36,468 bases of DNA from assembly GCA_002390305.1 (NCBI GenBank), contig DGPE01000034.1, forward strand, positions 1 through 36,468, in the 5' to 3' direction. Below are positions 1 to 8,460 of this stretch, piece after piece; within the stretch, counting starts at the first letter, position 1, and every line of letters starts with the position of its first letter. A program made the translations under genes and the position numbers. The DNA is from Micrococcales bacterium UBA4448. Its GTDB lineage: Bacteria > Actinomycetota > Actinomycetes > Actinomycetales > Microbacteriaceae. The notes under the pieces are model-generated. The model did no database searches and was not told the origin of the DNA. It saw nothing but the letters and a program-made list of their open reading frames with translations.

Positions 1-645
1 CCTAGAAATGGAATTGTTGGAATCATCGGTCCAAATGGTGTTGGAAAGTCAACGTTGTTCAAGTGCATCACAGGGATGCACGAGCTTGACGGCGGAGATC
101 TAAAGATTGGCGAAACCGTTTCAATCAGCTACGTCGACCAATCTCGCGAGGGCATTGACCCAAATAAGTCACTCTGGGAAGTGGTATCTGGAGGTCTGGA
201 CTATATGCAGGTCGGCCAGGTTGAAATGCCTTCCAGAGCTTACGTTGCCGCATTCGGTTTCAAGGGTGCCGACCAGCAGAAAAAGGCCGGAGTACTGTCC
301 GGTGGTGAGAGAAATCGCTTGAACTTGGCCCTTACCTTGAAGCAAGGTGGGAACCTGTTGCTACTTGATGAACCGACCAACGACTTGGACGTCGAAACAC
401 TGGCTTCACTTGAGAACGCACTGCTGGAATTCCCGGGCTGCGCCGTTGTTATCACTCACGACAGGTGGTTCCTAGACCGGGTTGCCACCCACATCCTTGC
501 CTACGAGGGTAACGATGATAATCCCGATAAGTGGTACTGGTTCGAGGGAAACTTCGACGCCTACGAGGAGAACAAAATTCAGCGACTAGGTCCAGACGCT
601 GCCAAGCCACATCGCTCTACGTATCGCAGACTTACCCGCGACTAG
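1..645 (+). CDS. ettA: Energy-dependent translational throttle protein EttA, C-terminal ATPase domain (5' end outside window)
   Basis: This is an ABC-F ATPase of the EttA type. Members bind the ribosomal E site and gate entry of the first elongation cycle according to ATP/ADP level. The reading frame is open from base 1, so only the second nucleotide-binding domain is present. It shows a Walker A (GPNGVGKST, visible residues 10-18), the signature LSGGERNRLNLA (near residue 99), and Walker B followed by the D-loop (LLLLDEPTNDLD, near 118). There is no membrane domain. The C-terminal tail (RLGPDAAKPHRSTYRRLTRD) is the conserved EttA end and separates it from Uup-like relatives. The stop codon TAG shares bases with the stop of the convergent tesB gene. 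The family call is secure; the first ATPase domain and the linker are not in view. Confidence 0.95.
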   Translation, partial: PRNGIVGIIGPNGVGKSTLFKCITGMHELDGGDLKIGETVSISYVDQSREGIDPNKSLWEVVSGGLDYMQVGQVEMPSRAYVAAFGFKGADQQKKAGVLSGGERNRLNLALTLKQGGNLLLLDEPTNDLDVETLASLENALLEFPGCAVVITHDRWFLDRVATHILAYEGNDDNPDKWYWFEGNFDAYEENKIQRLGPDAAKPHRSTYRRLTRD

Positions 646-1520
646 GAGTATTCGGGGATGCGCAGCATCCCCTCTTGGGCAACTGATGCAACCAATGTGC
701 CATCTCGGTTGAAAATTTTGCCAGTTGCCAACCCGCGATTGTTTTGTGCCGCGGGAGAGTGCTGCTGGTAAAGCATCCAATCCGAAAAATCTGGCTTGGC
801 ATGGAACCACATTGCGTGATCGAGGCTTGCTGATGAGAGTCCCTTGTGTGCCCAGCTGATGCCATGTTGGCGCATTATCGATTCAAGTATTGAGTAATCG
901 CTTGCGTATGCAAGTGCTGCAAGTTCTACCGAAGTGCTGGCAATCAAAGGGCTAAGCGGCTTGAACCAGACCGCTTGATTTGGCGAGGAGGTTTTGGCCG
1001 GTTGAAGGTAAATCGGATCGGTTGCGTGGCGCAGGTCAAAGGGCCTAGCTTTTGCCCAGTAATTAGTTACTGGATGATCAAGAGTCTCCAGCAGTGATGC
1101 GGCAGAGGGCAAGCTCTCTGGAGAAGGCAGGTGCTCCGGCAATTGGTCCGCGTGTTCCAGACCTGGGCTCGGGTCTTGAAACGAAGCAATCATCGAGAAA
1201 ATAACTTTGCCATTTTGGCTAGCTTGGACCCTTCGAGCGGAAAAGCTTCTTCCATCTCGCAGCACTTCCACCTCGAAAGAAATTGGAAGTTCAACAGCGC
1301 CAGCTCTCAGAAAATAGCTGTGGAGGCTGTGGACGGGGCGAGTCTCGACAACTGTCAGGCTGGCTGCCACCAGAGCCTGAGAGAGCACCTGCCCACCAAA
1401 CACGCGACCATGCGGCATCCACTGGCTCTGGCCCAAAAAAGTAGTGTCATTCTGCTGTTCTAGATTTAGGATTCTAAGAAGGTCGGCTACCGGGTCAACC
1501 GGAATGTTTGAATCTTGCAT
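642..1520 (-). CDS. tesB: Acyl-CoA thioesterase II (TesB family)
   Basis: A 292-residue double-hotdog thioesterase that hydrolyses acyl-CoA to free fatty acid and CoA in the cytoplasm. The N-terminal hotdog carries the HGRVFGGQVLSQAL motif (37-50). The C-terminal hotdog carries LAYASDY (203-209), SLDHAMWFH (232-240) and a late Gln (SVAQEGMLR, Q282). The E. coli TesB triad is Asp204, Thr228 and Gln278. The matching residues here, all shifted by four, are Asp208, Ser232 and Gln282, so the Thr is replaced by Ser, a conservative change. The ATG is preceded by an AAGAAGG ribosome-binding site about five bases away. The gene is convergent with ettA (four-base overlap) and divergent from the unknown gene at 1558 across 37 bases. 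Length is normal for the family. Confidence 0.93.
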   Translation of the reverse strand: MQDSNIPVDPVADLLRILNLEQQNDTTFLGQSQWMPHGRVFGGQVLSQALVAASLTVVETRPVHSLHSYFLRAGAVELPISFEVEVLRDGRSFSARRVQASQNGKVIFSMIASFQDPSPGLEHADQLPEHLPSPESLPSAASLLETLDHPVTNYWAKARPFDLRHATDPIYLQPAKTSSPNQAVWFKPLSPLIASTSVELAALAYASDYSILESIMRQHGISWAHKGLSSASLDHAMWFHAKPDFSDWMLYQQHSPAAQNNRGLATGKIFNRDGTLVASVAQEGMLRIPEYS

Positions 1521-1557
1521 CTAAACCTTCTTTCTTTGGCTAGTTTAGGACGAGACT

Positions 1558-2217
1558 ATGGATAACAATCTTTTATTTCTGGACAGCAGCGATCTGGCTG
1601 ACCTCAGTGCTTTTCTGAAAAAGGCTCTCAGGCTGGACGCCAATGGCGCGGTCAAACTTCGTGCATTCGGTGAGGTGCTGGCGGCCTACGTGAGCCCGAT
1701 TTATGCGGGCTCTTTGGTCGGTGACGGCTTGACAGTGATTGGGCTTAGAACTTTGAACATGGCATCCAAAATCGAGCTTGATGGCCTTTTTTCCATCGAA
1801 GAATTGCTAGCAGCAGTGAATAAAGGCATCGACGAAAATACCCTTGAGGTAACAACTCCAGGAACGGTTGCCCGAATCGGGTGGGCTGGGGTGACTCCTC
1901 CTAGGCAGGGGTGGAAGCTCAGCGGTGAGGTTGATTCACAACAGGTTACGGATTGGGCAAAGCTCGGCATCGCTGAAGTGGCTCGGGCTTTACCTGAGAG
2001 CGTTGGCAGCGCAATAGCTGCCAGGGTGAGGCTTCAAATTTGGGGAAAAGCGGTGGGTATTGAGCACAATTTTCCTGCCGGCTCAGCCTTTGCCATGGCA
2101 GGGCTTGGTTTCCTGCAAAAAGGGGTGCCGGTAAAGGTATATAGAGCTCACGGTTGGATCAGGCTCAGCTCCGATTTTGGCCACGTCCTGGCCAAGGAGA
2201 GCTTCAAATTTTCCTAG
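1558..2217 (+). CDS. Conserved hypothetical protein (219 aa)
   Basis: I do not recognise a named domain. The protein is soluble-looking, with no signal peptide and no clear membrane helix. The N-terminal half (LADLSAFLKKALRLD; FGEVLAAYVSPIYAG; LTVIGLRTLNM) reads like a compact alpha/beta fold. The middle is glycine- and proline-rich around WAGVTPPRQGWKLSG (residues 109-123), and the C-terminal part is basic and hydrophobic. The ATG follows an AGGACGAG ribosome-binding site. I believe similar unannotated proteins occur beside ettA/tesB and a truncated haemoglobin in other Microbacteriaceae, but that is from memory. It ends in a four-base CTAG overlap with the convergent globin gene. The coding potential is good; function is unknown. 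Confidence 0.8.
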   Translation: MDNNLLFLDSSDLADLSAFLKKALRLDANGAVKLRAFGEVLAAYVSPIYAGSLVGDGLTVIGLRTLNMASKIELDGLFSIEELLAAVNKGIDENTLEVTTPGTVARIGWAGVTPPRQGWKLSGEVDSQQVTDWAKLGIAEVARALPESVGSAIAARVRLQIWGKAVGIEHNFPAGSAFAMAGLGFLQKGVPVKVYRAHGWIRLSSDFGHVLAKESFKFS

Positions 2218-2591
2218 TCCTCGAAGCTGTTGAGCATCGAGTGGGCGGCTCGCTCCAAGTAATCCCAGAGCTGGTCTTGGTCGAGCGGGGAAAGCTCAAG
2301 AGAAACAACTGCCTGGTGCATATGATTTAGCCAAGAGTCTCTAGCGGCGGGGCCAATCTTGAATGCCGAATGTCTCATTCTTAGCCTCGGGTGACCACGA
2401 GTTTCTTGATATGTTGTTGGGCCGCCCCAATATTGCTCAAGAAACATCTGCAGCCTTTGCCTCGCAGGCTCTAGATCGTCCTCCGGGTACATCGGTTTCA
2501 GCAGCTGGTCGCCAGCAACACCCTCATAAAATGCGGTGGTGAGTCTAAGAAAAACTTCCGAACCACCAACCCGTTCAAAAAACTCTTGCAA
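2214..2591 (-). CDS. glbO: Truncated haemoglobin, group II (GlbO-like)
   Basis: A 125-residue 2/2 globin that would bind haem and O2 or NO in the cytoplasm. The motif set fits group II: Tyr22 (B10) in FYEGVAGD, YWGGPTTY (54-61), the proximal histidine in RMRHSAF (His74), Trp87 (G8) in DSWLNHM, and the C-terminal LWDYLERAAHSMLN. Mycobacterial GlbO relatives are thought to handle oxygen or reactive nitrogen and to interact with membrane lipids. The start is a TTG that directly abuts the mscS stop codon, with no clear Shine-Dalgarno sequence, so translation probably depends on coupling to mscS. It is the last gene of the pepN-mscS-globin operon, and its stop overlaps the convergent unknown gene by four bases. 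Confidence 0.9.
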   Translation of the reverse strand: MQEFFERVGGSEVFLRLTTAFYEGVAGDQLLKPMYPEDDLEPARQRLQMFLEQYWGGPTTYQETRGHPRLRMRHSAFKIGPAARDSWLNHMHQAVVSLELSPLDQDQLWDYLERAAHSMLNSFED

Positions 2592-3452
2592 CTATTTGGC
2601 CATGTTGATTTTGGTGGCGCTTAGCAAATTAATGTTGTTCGAATCAAAAGCCTGCTTGCACAGCTTTCGAAGCTCCCTTGAGACTGCCCACTGGCGATTA
2701 GGCAGCGTCTTAATCGACACGCGAACCACGAACTGCTCCCCGGAAACATGCTGCATACCCCAGATATCTGCATCTGCAAGCATGTCACGAGACCATTGCT
2801 TTGACTTTCGCATCCTGTTGGCGGTGTCTTGAATTATCTTTTGAACTTGGTCGACATCGTTTTCGTAGGCGAACGGGAAATCAAGCAGGGCCGCGGCCCA
2901 TTCTTGCGATGCATTTCCAACCTGAATAATTTCGCCGTTCCTTACAAACCAGAGTGTGCCGTGGATGTCTCGCACTTCAGTCACTCGCAGGCCTACGCGC
3001 TCAACTTCACCCGACACTGAGCCAATCTCTACCCAGTCGCCAACACCGTACTGATCCTCAAAAACAATAAAGATTCCCGAGAGTATGTCTTTTACCAATG
3101 ATTGCGCACCAAAACCGATTGCTGCACCAAGTACCGTCGAGACAGCAATCAGGGCTCCGACGTTGATACCCAGTTCACTCAGGGTCATAACCAGGGCAGT
3201 TATTGCAATTGCCCAGGTAGCGAAGTTGTCCAACACCGAAGCGATGGTTTTAGTTCGCTGCGTAAGGCGCTGTTCGGCAAGCACCGCGTCCATACGCTCG
3301 TCTTGCTTGACTCTTTGAACTCCGGAAACGATTGTTTTGACAATTCGTTTCGAAGCAATTCCAAGGGCCAGCTTGAGCACGATTGCGGAGACCAAGATCA
3401 CCAGTATCGATATCAAGGTCGACCATTCTGCTATGAAATTAGTTAGTGACAT
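2592..3452 (-). CDS. Mechanosensitive ion channel, MscS family
   Basis: A 286-residue small-conductance mechanosensitive channel, the inner-membrane valve that releases solutes during osmotic downshock. Helix 1 is at about 11-33, helix 2 at about 78-95, and the pore-lining TM3 at about 98-128 (LGAAIGFGAQSLVKDILSG) with the usual Gly/Ala packing pattern. The beta domain follows (GDWVEIGSVSGEVERVGLR) and then the cytosolic alpha/beta domain. Length matches the minimal MscS core. The ATG overlaps the pepN stop by one base (TAATG on the minus strand), so the two are translationally coupled, and the globin TTG follows its stop immediately. The three-gene run is co-oriented, although the functions have no obvious shared pathway. 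Confidence 0.93.
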   Translation of the reverse strand: MSLTNFIAEWSTLISILVILVSAIVLKLALGIASKRIVKTIVSGVQRVKQDERMDAVLAEQRLTQRTKTIASVLDNFATWAIAITALVMTLSELGINVGALIAVSTVLGAAIGFGAQSLVKDILSGIFIVFEDQYGVGDWVEIGSVSGEVERVGLRVTEVRDIHGTLWFVRNGEIIQVGNASQEWAAALLDFPFAYENDVDQVQKIIQDTANRMRKSKQWSRDMLADADIWGMQHVSGEQFVVRVSIKTLPNRQWAVSRELRKLCKQAFDSNNINLLSATKINMAK

Positions 3453-6010
3453 TAGTTTTCCTCCTGGTCTTTTGCTTGCACTTTTAGACCTCTCTCAAGG
3501 CCTGCCAAATTCTCAACCATAATCCTGCGGAATGCTGGCTTAGATTTTGCAAATTCGGAATCGATAAGCACCTGGGTCTTATCCGCCAGGCGCTGGTGGG
3601 CCAGTTGGACTGGATAAAGGTTTGTGAGTAAATAGGAGGCTATTTGATAGGTCCTCGTTTCCCAGATCTTCTGAGCCACTTCCATGTACTTGTCTGCGTA
3701 ATCTTCTAGCAGTGACGTGTCCGAAACTCTTCCAAAGCTTGCCGAGGCTGAGCTAATCAAAGTGTTTGAATAGTCCATTTTTTCAGTGAGTTCTGTCCAG
3801 GTGTTTTGTTTGGCTGCGGAAGTAGAAAATGCAGCCCTTGCAGCGGCAGCAAATTTTTGTCCGTTGGCCGTGTTGTCTGCCTCGAGCTCGATTGCAATGC
3901 GTTCTTCGTCAGCCCTGTTTTGGACCGAAAGGCCAATTAGCAACTCCCACCTAAGGTCACTTTCCACGGTCAAGCCCGGCAGGGTTTTGGTTCCAGAAAC
4001 TAGAGAGTCAAGCCAGTCAAGCTGGTTCTCTGTGGTGGCAAATTGAGCGACGAACTTTGTGAATTGGAGCTGGTTGTCGCTGCCGGCTTCGGCAGCCTGA
4101 GCGAGCTGAATCAAAGAGTCCGCGATGTGGCTGGCGAATTCTTTGCGCTTTTCTGATCTCACGTACAACGAAGAGGTTGTCACCAGCTGGCGCAACAGCG
4201 TGGTGACTGTGGTCGACTCTGTTTCAGTGGCAACGTGGTCAAGCACAAGTTGAATGAAGTGCCTTGGGTTGGCTTCTGCGTCTCTGGTGGCGTCCCATGC
4301 AGCGGACCAAACCAGCGTTCTAGCAAGAGAATCTGTGATACCCGAGAGGTTTTCGAGTGCTACCTTCCAGGACTGGTCGTCCAGGCGGATTTTTGCATAG
4401 GCCAGGTCTTGGTCATTGATCAGCACCAGGTCAGGCTTTTTGTGGCCTATGAATTCTGGAACTTTAGTTATTTCTCCCGCGACGTCTATTTCGATGGCGT
4501 GACGCCTCTCGAGCTTGCCGTTGTTTAGATCGAATAGGCCAACCCCCAGGCGGTGTGGTCGTAAGTAGGGGTATTGGGCGACTGCGCTTTGCCGGATGGA
4601 GAAGGAGCTGAAGTTTCCTTCACCGTCAGTTACAAATTCAGGCCTGAGGGTATTTACACCGGCTGTCTCCAGCCACAGCGCGGACCACTCGGAGAGATCT
4701 CTTCCGCTTTCTCTCTCAAGTTCAATAAGCAGGTCCTTAAGCTCAGTGTTGCCCCACTGGTGGGCCTTGAAGTAGTTGCCGACACCTTTCATAAAGGCAT
4801 CTTGACCAACCCATGCAACAAGTTGCTTTAGAACCGAAGCGCCCTTGGCGTAGGTGATGCCATCAAAATTCACCTGAACGTCTTCCAAGTCATTTATTTC
4901 GGCCACGATCGGGTGAGTGGAGGGCAGCTGGTCCTGCCGGTATGCCCAGCTTTTTTCGAGCGAGGCAAATGTGGTCCAAGCTTCGGTCCATTCAGTGGCC
5001 TCAGCGGTCGCGAGCGTGGACGCATACTCTGCAAAGCTCTCATTCAGCCAAAGATCGTTCCACCAGGTCATCGTGACCAGATCTCCAAACCACATGTGTG
5101 CTAACTCGTGAAGAATTGTCACTACTCTGCGCTCTTTTATTGCGTCAGTCACAGCGGAGCGGAAAATGTAGCTCTCGGTGAAAGTAACTGCTCCGGCGTT
5201 TTCCATTGCTCCCGCGTTGAAATCAGGAACCCAGAGTTGGTCATACTTGGAAAACGGATATGGGTAATCAAAGAGCGCTTCGAAATAGCTGAAGCCCTGC
5301 TTAGTCTTTTCGAAGATGTAATCAGCATCCATGTACTGAGCCAGTGAACCTCGGCAAAAAACTCCTAGTGGCACTGTTGTCGAGTTCGATGAGGTGAGCT
5401 CATCGCGCCAAACAGAGTACGGGCCGGCAATCAAGGCGGTTATGTAGCTCGAAATTCTCGGTGTGGGCTCAAAGTCCCAGCGGGCAAGATCATTTTCTAG
5501 AGCCACCAATTCAGGTGTTGTTGAGTTTGAGATGACCTGCCAATTTTTGTTGCCAACTATCTTGAATTCGAAAGTTGCCTTTAGGTCTGGCTGCTCAAAG
5601 ACGGCAAACATTCTCCTGGAATCAGGAACCTCAAACTGGGTATAGAAATAGACCTCGCTGTCAACCGGGTCTACGAATCTGTGAAGGCCTTCACCACTGT
5701 TTGAATAGACTCCCTGAGCCTTAACCACAAGAGTGTTTTCAGCCTGGAGGTTCGGCAGAGAAATCCTGACTCCATCTGAATGAGTTCCTGGATCCAAGCT
5801 CTGGCCATTTAGCTCAATGCTTGAAACCGAAGCCGTGATTGCATCGATAAATGTCTCAGCCCCTGTCTCAGATGAGGCAAAGTGAACAGTCGAAGTGTAA
5901 GGAAAAGTTTTGGGATCTGTTGTGAGATCTAGCTCCACAAGATAGGAATGCACGCTTATAAGGCTCGAACGCTGAATTGCTTCGGCTCGAGTCAGGTTTT
6001 CTCCTGGCAT
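3452..6010 (-). CDS. pepN: Aminopeptidase N (M1 family zinc metallopeptidase)
   Basis: An 852-residue cytosolic aminopeptidase that removes N-terminal residues from peptides. The order is an N-terminal beta domain (about 1-195), the thermolysin-like catalytic domain, and a long helical C-terminal domain. The exopeptidase motif GAMEN is at 267-271. The zinc site HELAH is at 301-305, with the third ligand Glu324 in WLNESFAEY, giving the standard HExxH-x18-E spacing. A transition-state tyrosine is likely in FDGITYAKGASVLKQ. Length matches actinobacterial PepN such as that of Streptomyces lividans. The ATG lies 80 bases from the divergent antiporter start and is preceded by a purine stretch (GAAAGAAAAA). 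It heads the operon with mscS and the globin gene. Confidence 0.97.
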   Translation of the reverse strand: MPGENLTRAEAIQRSSLISVHSYLVELDLTTDPKTFPYTSTVHFASSETGAETFIDAITASVSSIELNGQSLDPGTHSDGVRISLPNLQAENTLVVKAQGVYSNSGEGLHRFVDPVDSEVYFYTQFEVPDSRRMFAVFEQPDLKATFEFKIVGNKNWQVISNSTTPELVALENDLARWDFEPTPRISSYITALIAGPYSVWRDELTSSNSTTVPLGVFCRGSLAQYMDADYIFEKTKQGFSYFEALFDYPYPFSKYDQLWVPDFNAGAMENAGAVTFTESYIFRSAVTDAIKERRVVTILHELAHMWFGDLVTMTWWNDLWLNESFAEYASTLATAEATEWTEAWTTFASLEKSWAYRQDQLPSTHPIVAEINDLEDVQVNFDGITYAKGASVLKQLVAWVGQDAFMKGVGNYFKAHQWGNTELKDLLIELERESGRDLSEWSALWLETAGVNTLRPEFVTDGEGNFSSFSIRQSAVAQYPYLRPHRLGVGLFDLNNGKLERRHAIEIDVAGEITKVPEFIGHKKPDLVLINDQDLAYAKIRLDDQSWKVALENLSGITDSLARTLVWSAAWDATRDAEANPRHFIQLVLDHVATETESTTVTTLLRQLVTTSSLYVRSEKRKEFASHIADSLIQLAQAAEAGSDNQLQFTKFVAQFATTENQLDWLDSLVSGTKTLPGLTVESDLRWELLIGLSVQNRADEERIAIELEADNTANGQKFAAAARAAFSTSAAKQNTWTELTEKMDYSNTLISSASASFGRVSDTSLLEDYADKYMEVAQKIWETRTYQIASYLLTNLYPVQLAHQRLADKTQVLIDSEFAKSKPAFRRIMVENLAGLERGLKVQAKDQEEN

Positions 6011-6078
6011 TTGATTTTTCTTTCATTAAGTCTTTGTTTCTAAACAGCCTAGAGGCAATGGATGCGTAATTACTGGGC

Positions 6079-6084
6079 AATAAT
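6079..6084 (+). promoter_or_regulatory. Candidate -10 box for a leaderless antiporter transcript
   Basis: AATAAT lies six bases before the antiporter ATG, in the 80-base divergent gap with pepN. No Shine-Dalgarno sequence is present. Transcription starting at the A of the ATG would fit. No good -35 box is visible. Confidence 0.4.
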
Positions 6085-6090
6085 TGATTT

Positions 6091-7266
6091 ATGCATCAAT
6101 TATTCGCCGCTAGCGTCGCAAGCCCAGAGGCCTCAGCTCAGCTGGCTGAAATTGGTGGTGCGCTTTTGCTTTTGGGGTTGGTTGCCATGGTTGCAAATAA
6201 GTTGAAGTTTTCAGTGGTTCCGCTTTATCTATTGATTGGTCTAGCCCTCGGAGATGGCGGGTTGATTCCGCTGTCATTGAGCGAAGAGTTTTTGAATACT
6301 GGTGCGCAAATTGGAGCGATTATGTTGCTGCTTTTGCTCGGGCTCGAGTACTCCGCCTATGACCTTGCTAAAGCTTTCCAAAAGCGTAAGAGCGCGGGAC
6401 TGATCGACTTTTTAGCCAATGCCACCCCGGGTTTTGTTATCGGTCTGATATTCGGCTGGGGCCTGCCCGGTGCCCTCGCACTTGCGGGTATCACCTATGT
6501 CTCTTCATCTGGCATCGCGGCGCAGCTGATAAAAGAAATGGGTTATCGAAGGTCCGAAGTTTCAAAGCGTGCAATTGGAGTGCTGGTCTTTGAGGATCTA
6601 GCACTCGCTCCATACCTTCCGCTACTGACCTCAGTGGTGCTCGGGGTCAGCGCATGGAGCGGACTTATTACTGTTTCGCTTGCTTTGGCAATAACTGGGC
6701 TAGTGATACTCGTGAGCTTTAGAGGTTCATCTGGATTTCAGAAGTTCCTCGATCCCAATGAGCCCGGTGGGCTGCTGCTCACGGTATTCGGGGCAGCACT
6801 TTTGGCCGCTGGACTTGCTGATCTTATTGGCTTTTCCGGGGTTGTTGCCGCGTTTTTGATCGGACTGCTCTTGACCGGTGAGGTGGCTGAGGCCGCTAGA
6901 TCTAGGCTTGCTCCGATTAGAGACATTTTTGCGGCGGTATTTTTCCTGTTCTTTGGCATAACCACTGATCCAGCGGACCTTCCCGCGGTATTACCTCTTG
7001 CTGTTGCTATAACTGCCATCGGAGTGGCAGGCAAATATCTTGTGGCATGGTGGGTGACCAAGGATATGAGCGACAAGATGAGCACCTGGCGAGTAACCGG
7101 GTTCTTGATTCCCCGTGGAGAATTCTCAATGGTTATTGCCGCGTTAGCAGCTCCGGTCGTTATCGGAGTCCAGCTACAGGCATTGACATTGGCGTACGTA
7201 ATTTTGACCGCTCTAACGGCCTCGGTGTTGCTCAGGCTCACCCTCAGCAAGCTCGAGAAGAAGTAG
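6091..7266 (+). CDS. Cation:proton antiporter, CPA2 family (KefB/NapA-like)
   Basis: A 391-residue polytopic membrane protein of the monovalent cation:proton antiporter-2 type, with about 12 hydrophobic segments. Typical elements are VVPLYLLIGLALGDGG (TM2 region), LLLGLEYS, SSSGIAAQL and VLVFEDLALAPYLPLL; the last matches the F-[QE]-D region of KefB-like proteins. It stops after the membrane domain and lacks the C-terminal RCK/TrkA-N nucleotide-binding domain of KefB/KefC, so any gating would have to come from another protein. The ATG has no Shine-Dalgarno sequence but has a -10-like AATAAT six bases upstream, which suggests a leaderless transcript. The DUF1648 membrane gene follows after 13 bases, then rpiB, so these probably form one transcript. 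Whether the ion is K+ or Na+ cannot be told. Confidence 0.88.
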   Translation: MHQLFAASVASPEASAQLAEIGGALLLLGLVAMVANKLKFSVVPLYLLIGLALGDGGLIPLSLSEEFLNTGAQIGAIMLLLLLGLEYSAYDLAKAFQKRKSAGLIDFLANATPGFVIGLIFGWGLPGALALAGITYVSSSGIAAQLIKEMGYRRSEVSKRAIGVLVFEDLALAPYLPLLTSVVLGVSAWSGLITVSLALAITGLVILVSFRGSSGFQKFLDPNEPGGLLLTVFGAALLAAGLADLIGFSGVVAAFLIGLLLTGEVAEAARSRLAPIRDIFAAVFFLFFGITTDPADLPAVLPLAVAITAIGVAGKYLVAWWVTKDMSDKMSTWRVTGFLIPRGEFSMVIAALAAPVVIGVQLQALTLAYVILTALTASVLLRLTLSKLEKK

Positions 7267-7279
7267 GACGGGAACTACT

Positions 7280-7969
7280 GTGCAATTTTCAAAAGCTATG
7301 GTGATTGTGGTTTTCCCATTGGCAACACTCTCATTCATGGTTTTGACATTCTATTTTGGCTTGCAAGGGCAGCTGCCAGACCCGGTAGCGGTTCACTGGG
7401 GAGTAACTGGAGAAGCCGACGGGTTTATGGCTCTGGGCAGCTACCTGGGCTTGATTGGATCAGCTTTCATTCTGTTTTGGCTGGGGCTGCTAGCTCTGGA
7501 ATTGGTGCCTGTGAGAGCCAGGCTGCTCAGGCCACTTATTAGCGCATTTGGAGGCTATCTTTACGGTTTGATTCTTGTTCTGATGGCGCTCACAACCTTC
7601 ATGCAGATCGGCGGAAATGCTGCCCAATCGTCGAATATTGGCCTTTGGATTTTGCTGATATTTATCCCGGTTGGGTTTTTGATCTGGCTGCTGCTGTCAA
7701 GACCTGTAATTTCCATGGACGGTTTCTTGGAGATTCGTCTCAGGGGGTTGAAAGTAATTTCGATTCCAGCTGCCGATGTTGTTAAAGTAACAAGAGGCGA
7801 GCTTAGGGGTCGAGACTTTGGTGGCTGGGGGATCCGCTACGCTACCAAGACCTTAGCTTTCATTAGAAACTCCGGCCCTTCAGTTATTTTTGAATTGAAC
7901 TGGGGAGAGAAAATTGCAGTTCGCATAGACGATAACGATCAACTAGCCAATTTGATAACAAAGAAATAG
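7280..7969 (+). CDS. DUF1648 domain membrane protein
   Basis: A 229-residue membrane protein with four predicted helices (about 7-27, 53-77, 88-108 and 121-140). The loop LPDPVAVHWGVTGEADGF (32-49) is the hallmark of DUF1648, a domain also found at the start of SdpI-type immunity proteins. The cytosolic C-terminal part (about 145-229) ends in a beta-rich stretch (GGWGIRYATKTLAFIRNSG) that resembles the bacterial PH-like domain often joined to this fold. It starts with GTG after a GGACGGGAA sequence, 13 bases behind the antiporter, and its TAG is immediately followed by the rpiB ATG. The function of this architecture is unknown; a membrane regulatory or immunity-like role would be a guess. Confidence 0.8.
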   Translation: MQFSKAMVIVVFPLATLSFMVLTFYFGLQGQLPDPVAVHWGVTGEADGFMALGSYLGLIGSAFILFWLGLLALELVPVRARLLRPLISAFGGYLYGLILVLMALTTFMQIGGNAAQSSNIGLWILLIFIPVGFLIWLLLSRPVISMDGFLEIRLRGLKVISIPAADVVKVTRGELRGRDFGGWGIRYATKTLAFIRNSGPSVIFELNWGEKIAVRIDDNDQLANLITKK

Positions 7970-8455
7970 ATGGGAAAGAATTTGCGGATTCATATAGCCA
8001 CGGACCATGCCGGCATGGAGCTGAGTGCCTTTCTTGTCGAGCAACTAGAAATTGCCGGCATCGAAGTAATTGACCACGGCCCATCGATCTATGACGCGTT
8101 GGATGACTATCCAGGTTTTTGCATTGCGGCAGCGCAGGCGGTAATAAAGGACCAGAATGACTCAGTTGCGGCCCTTGGCATTGTCTTGGGCGGCAGTGGA
8201 AATGGCGAACAAATGGCGGCGAATAAGGTTGCAGGTATTCGGGCGGCGCTGATTTGGAACTCGGAGACCGCAGCTTTGGCAAGGGAGCATAATGATGCCA
8301 ACGTCGCAGCCGTCGGTGCTCGTCAGCACACCAAGGAAGAGGTGCTTGAGCTAATCAATATCTTCATCGGAGAACCGTTTTCCAATGACGAAAGACACGT
8401 CAGGCGAATAGCCAAAATTTCCCATTTTGAAAACACCGGAGAGGTGCATTTCTAA
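7970..8455 (+). CDS. rpiB: Ribose-5-phosphate isomerase B
   Basis: A 161-residue RpiB/LacAB-family isomerase interconverting ribose 5-phosphate and ribulose 5-phosphate in the pentose phosphate pathway. Asp12 and His13 lie in IATDHAG. The phosphate loop and catalytic-base region is LGGSGNGEQMAANK, where Glu80 takes the place of the catalytic cysteine of E. coli RpiB; that substitution is typical of the actinobacterial enzyme (as in M. tuberculosis). The later motif WNSETAALAREHNDANV is also conserved. The ATG directly abuts the stop of the DUF1648 gene, and the DNA glycosylase gene follows after five bases, so the genes are co-transcribed. Length is normal. Confidence 0.95.
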   Translation: MGKNLRIHIATDHAGMELSAFLVEQLEIAGIEVIDHGPSIYDALDDYPGFCIAAAQAVIKDQNDSVAALGIVLGGSGNGEQMAANKVAGIRAALIWNSETAALAREHNDANVAAVGARQHTKEEVLELINIFIGEPFSNDERHVRRIAKISHFENTGEVHF

Positions 8456-8460
8456 ATACG

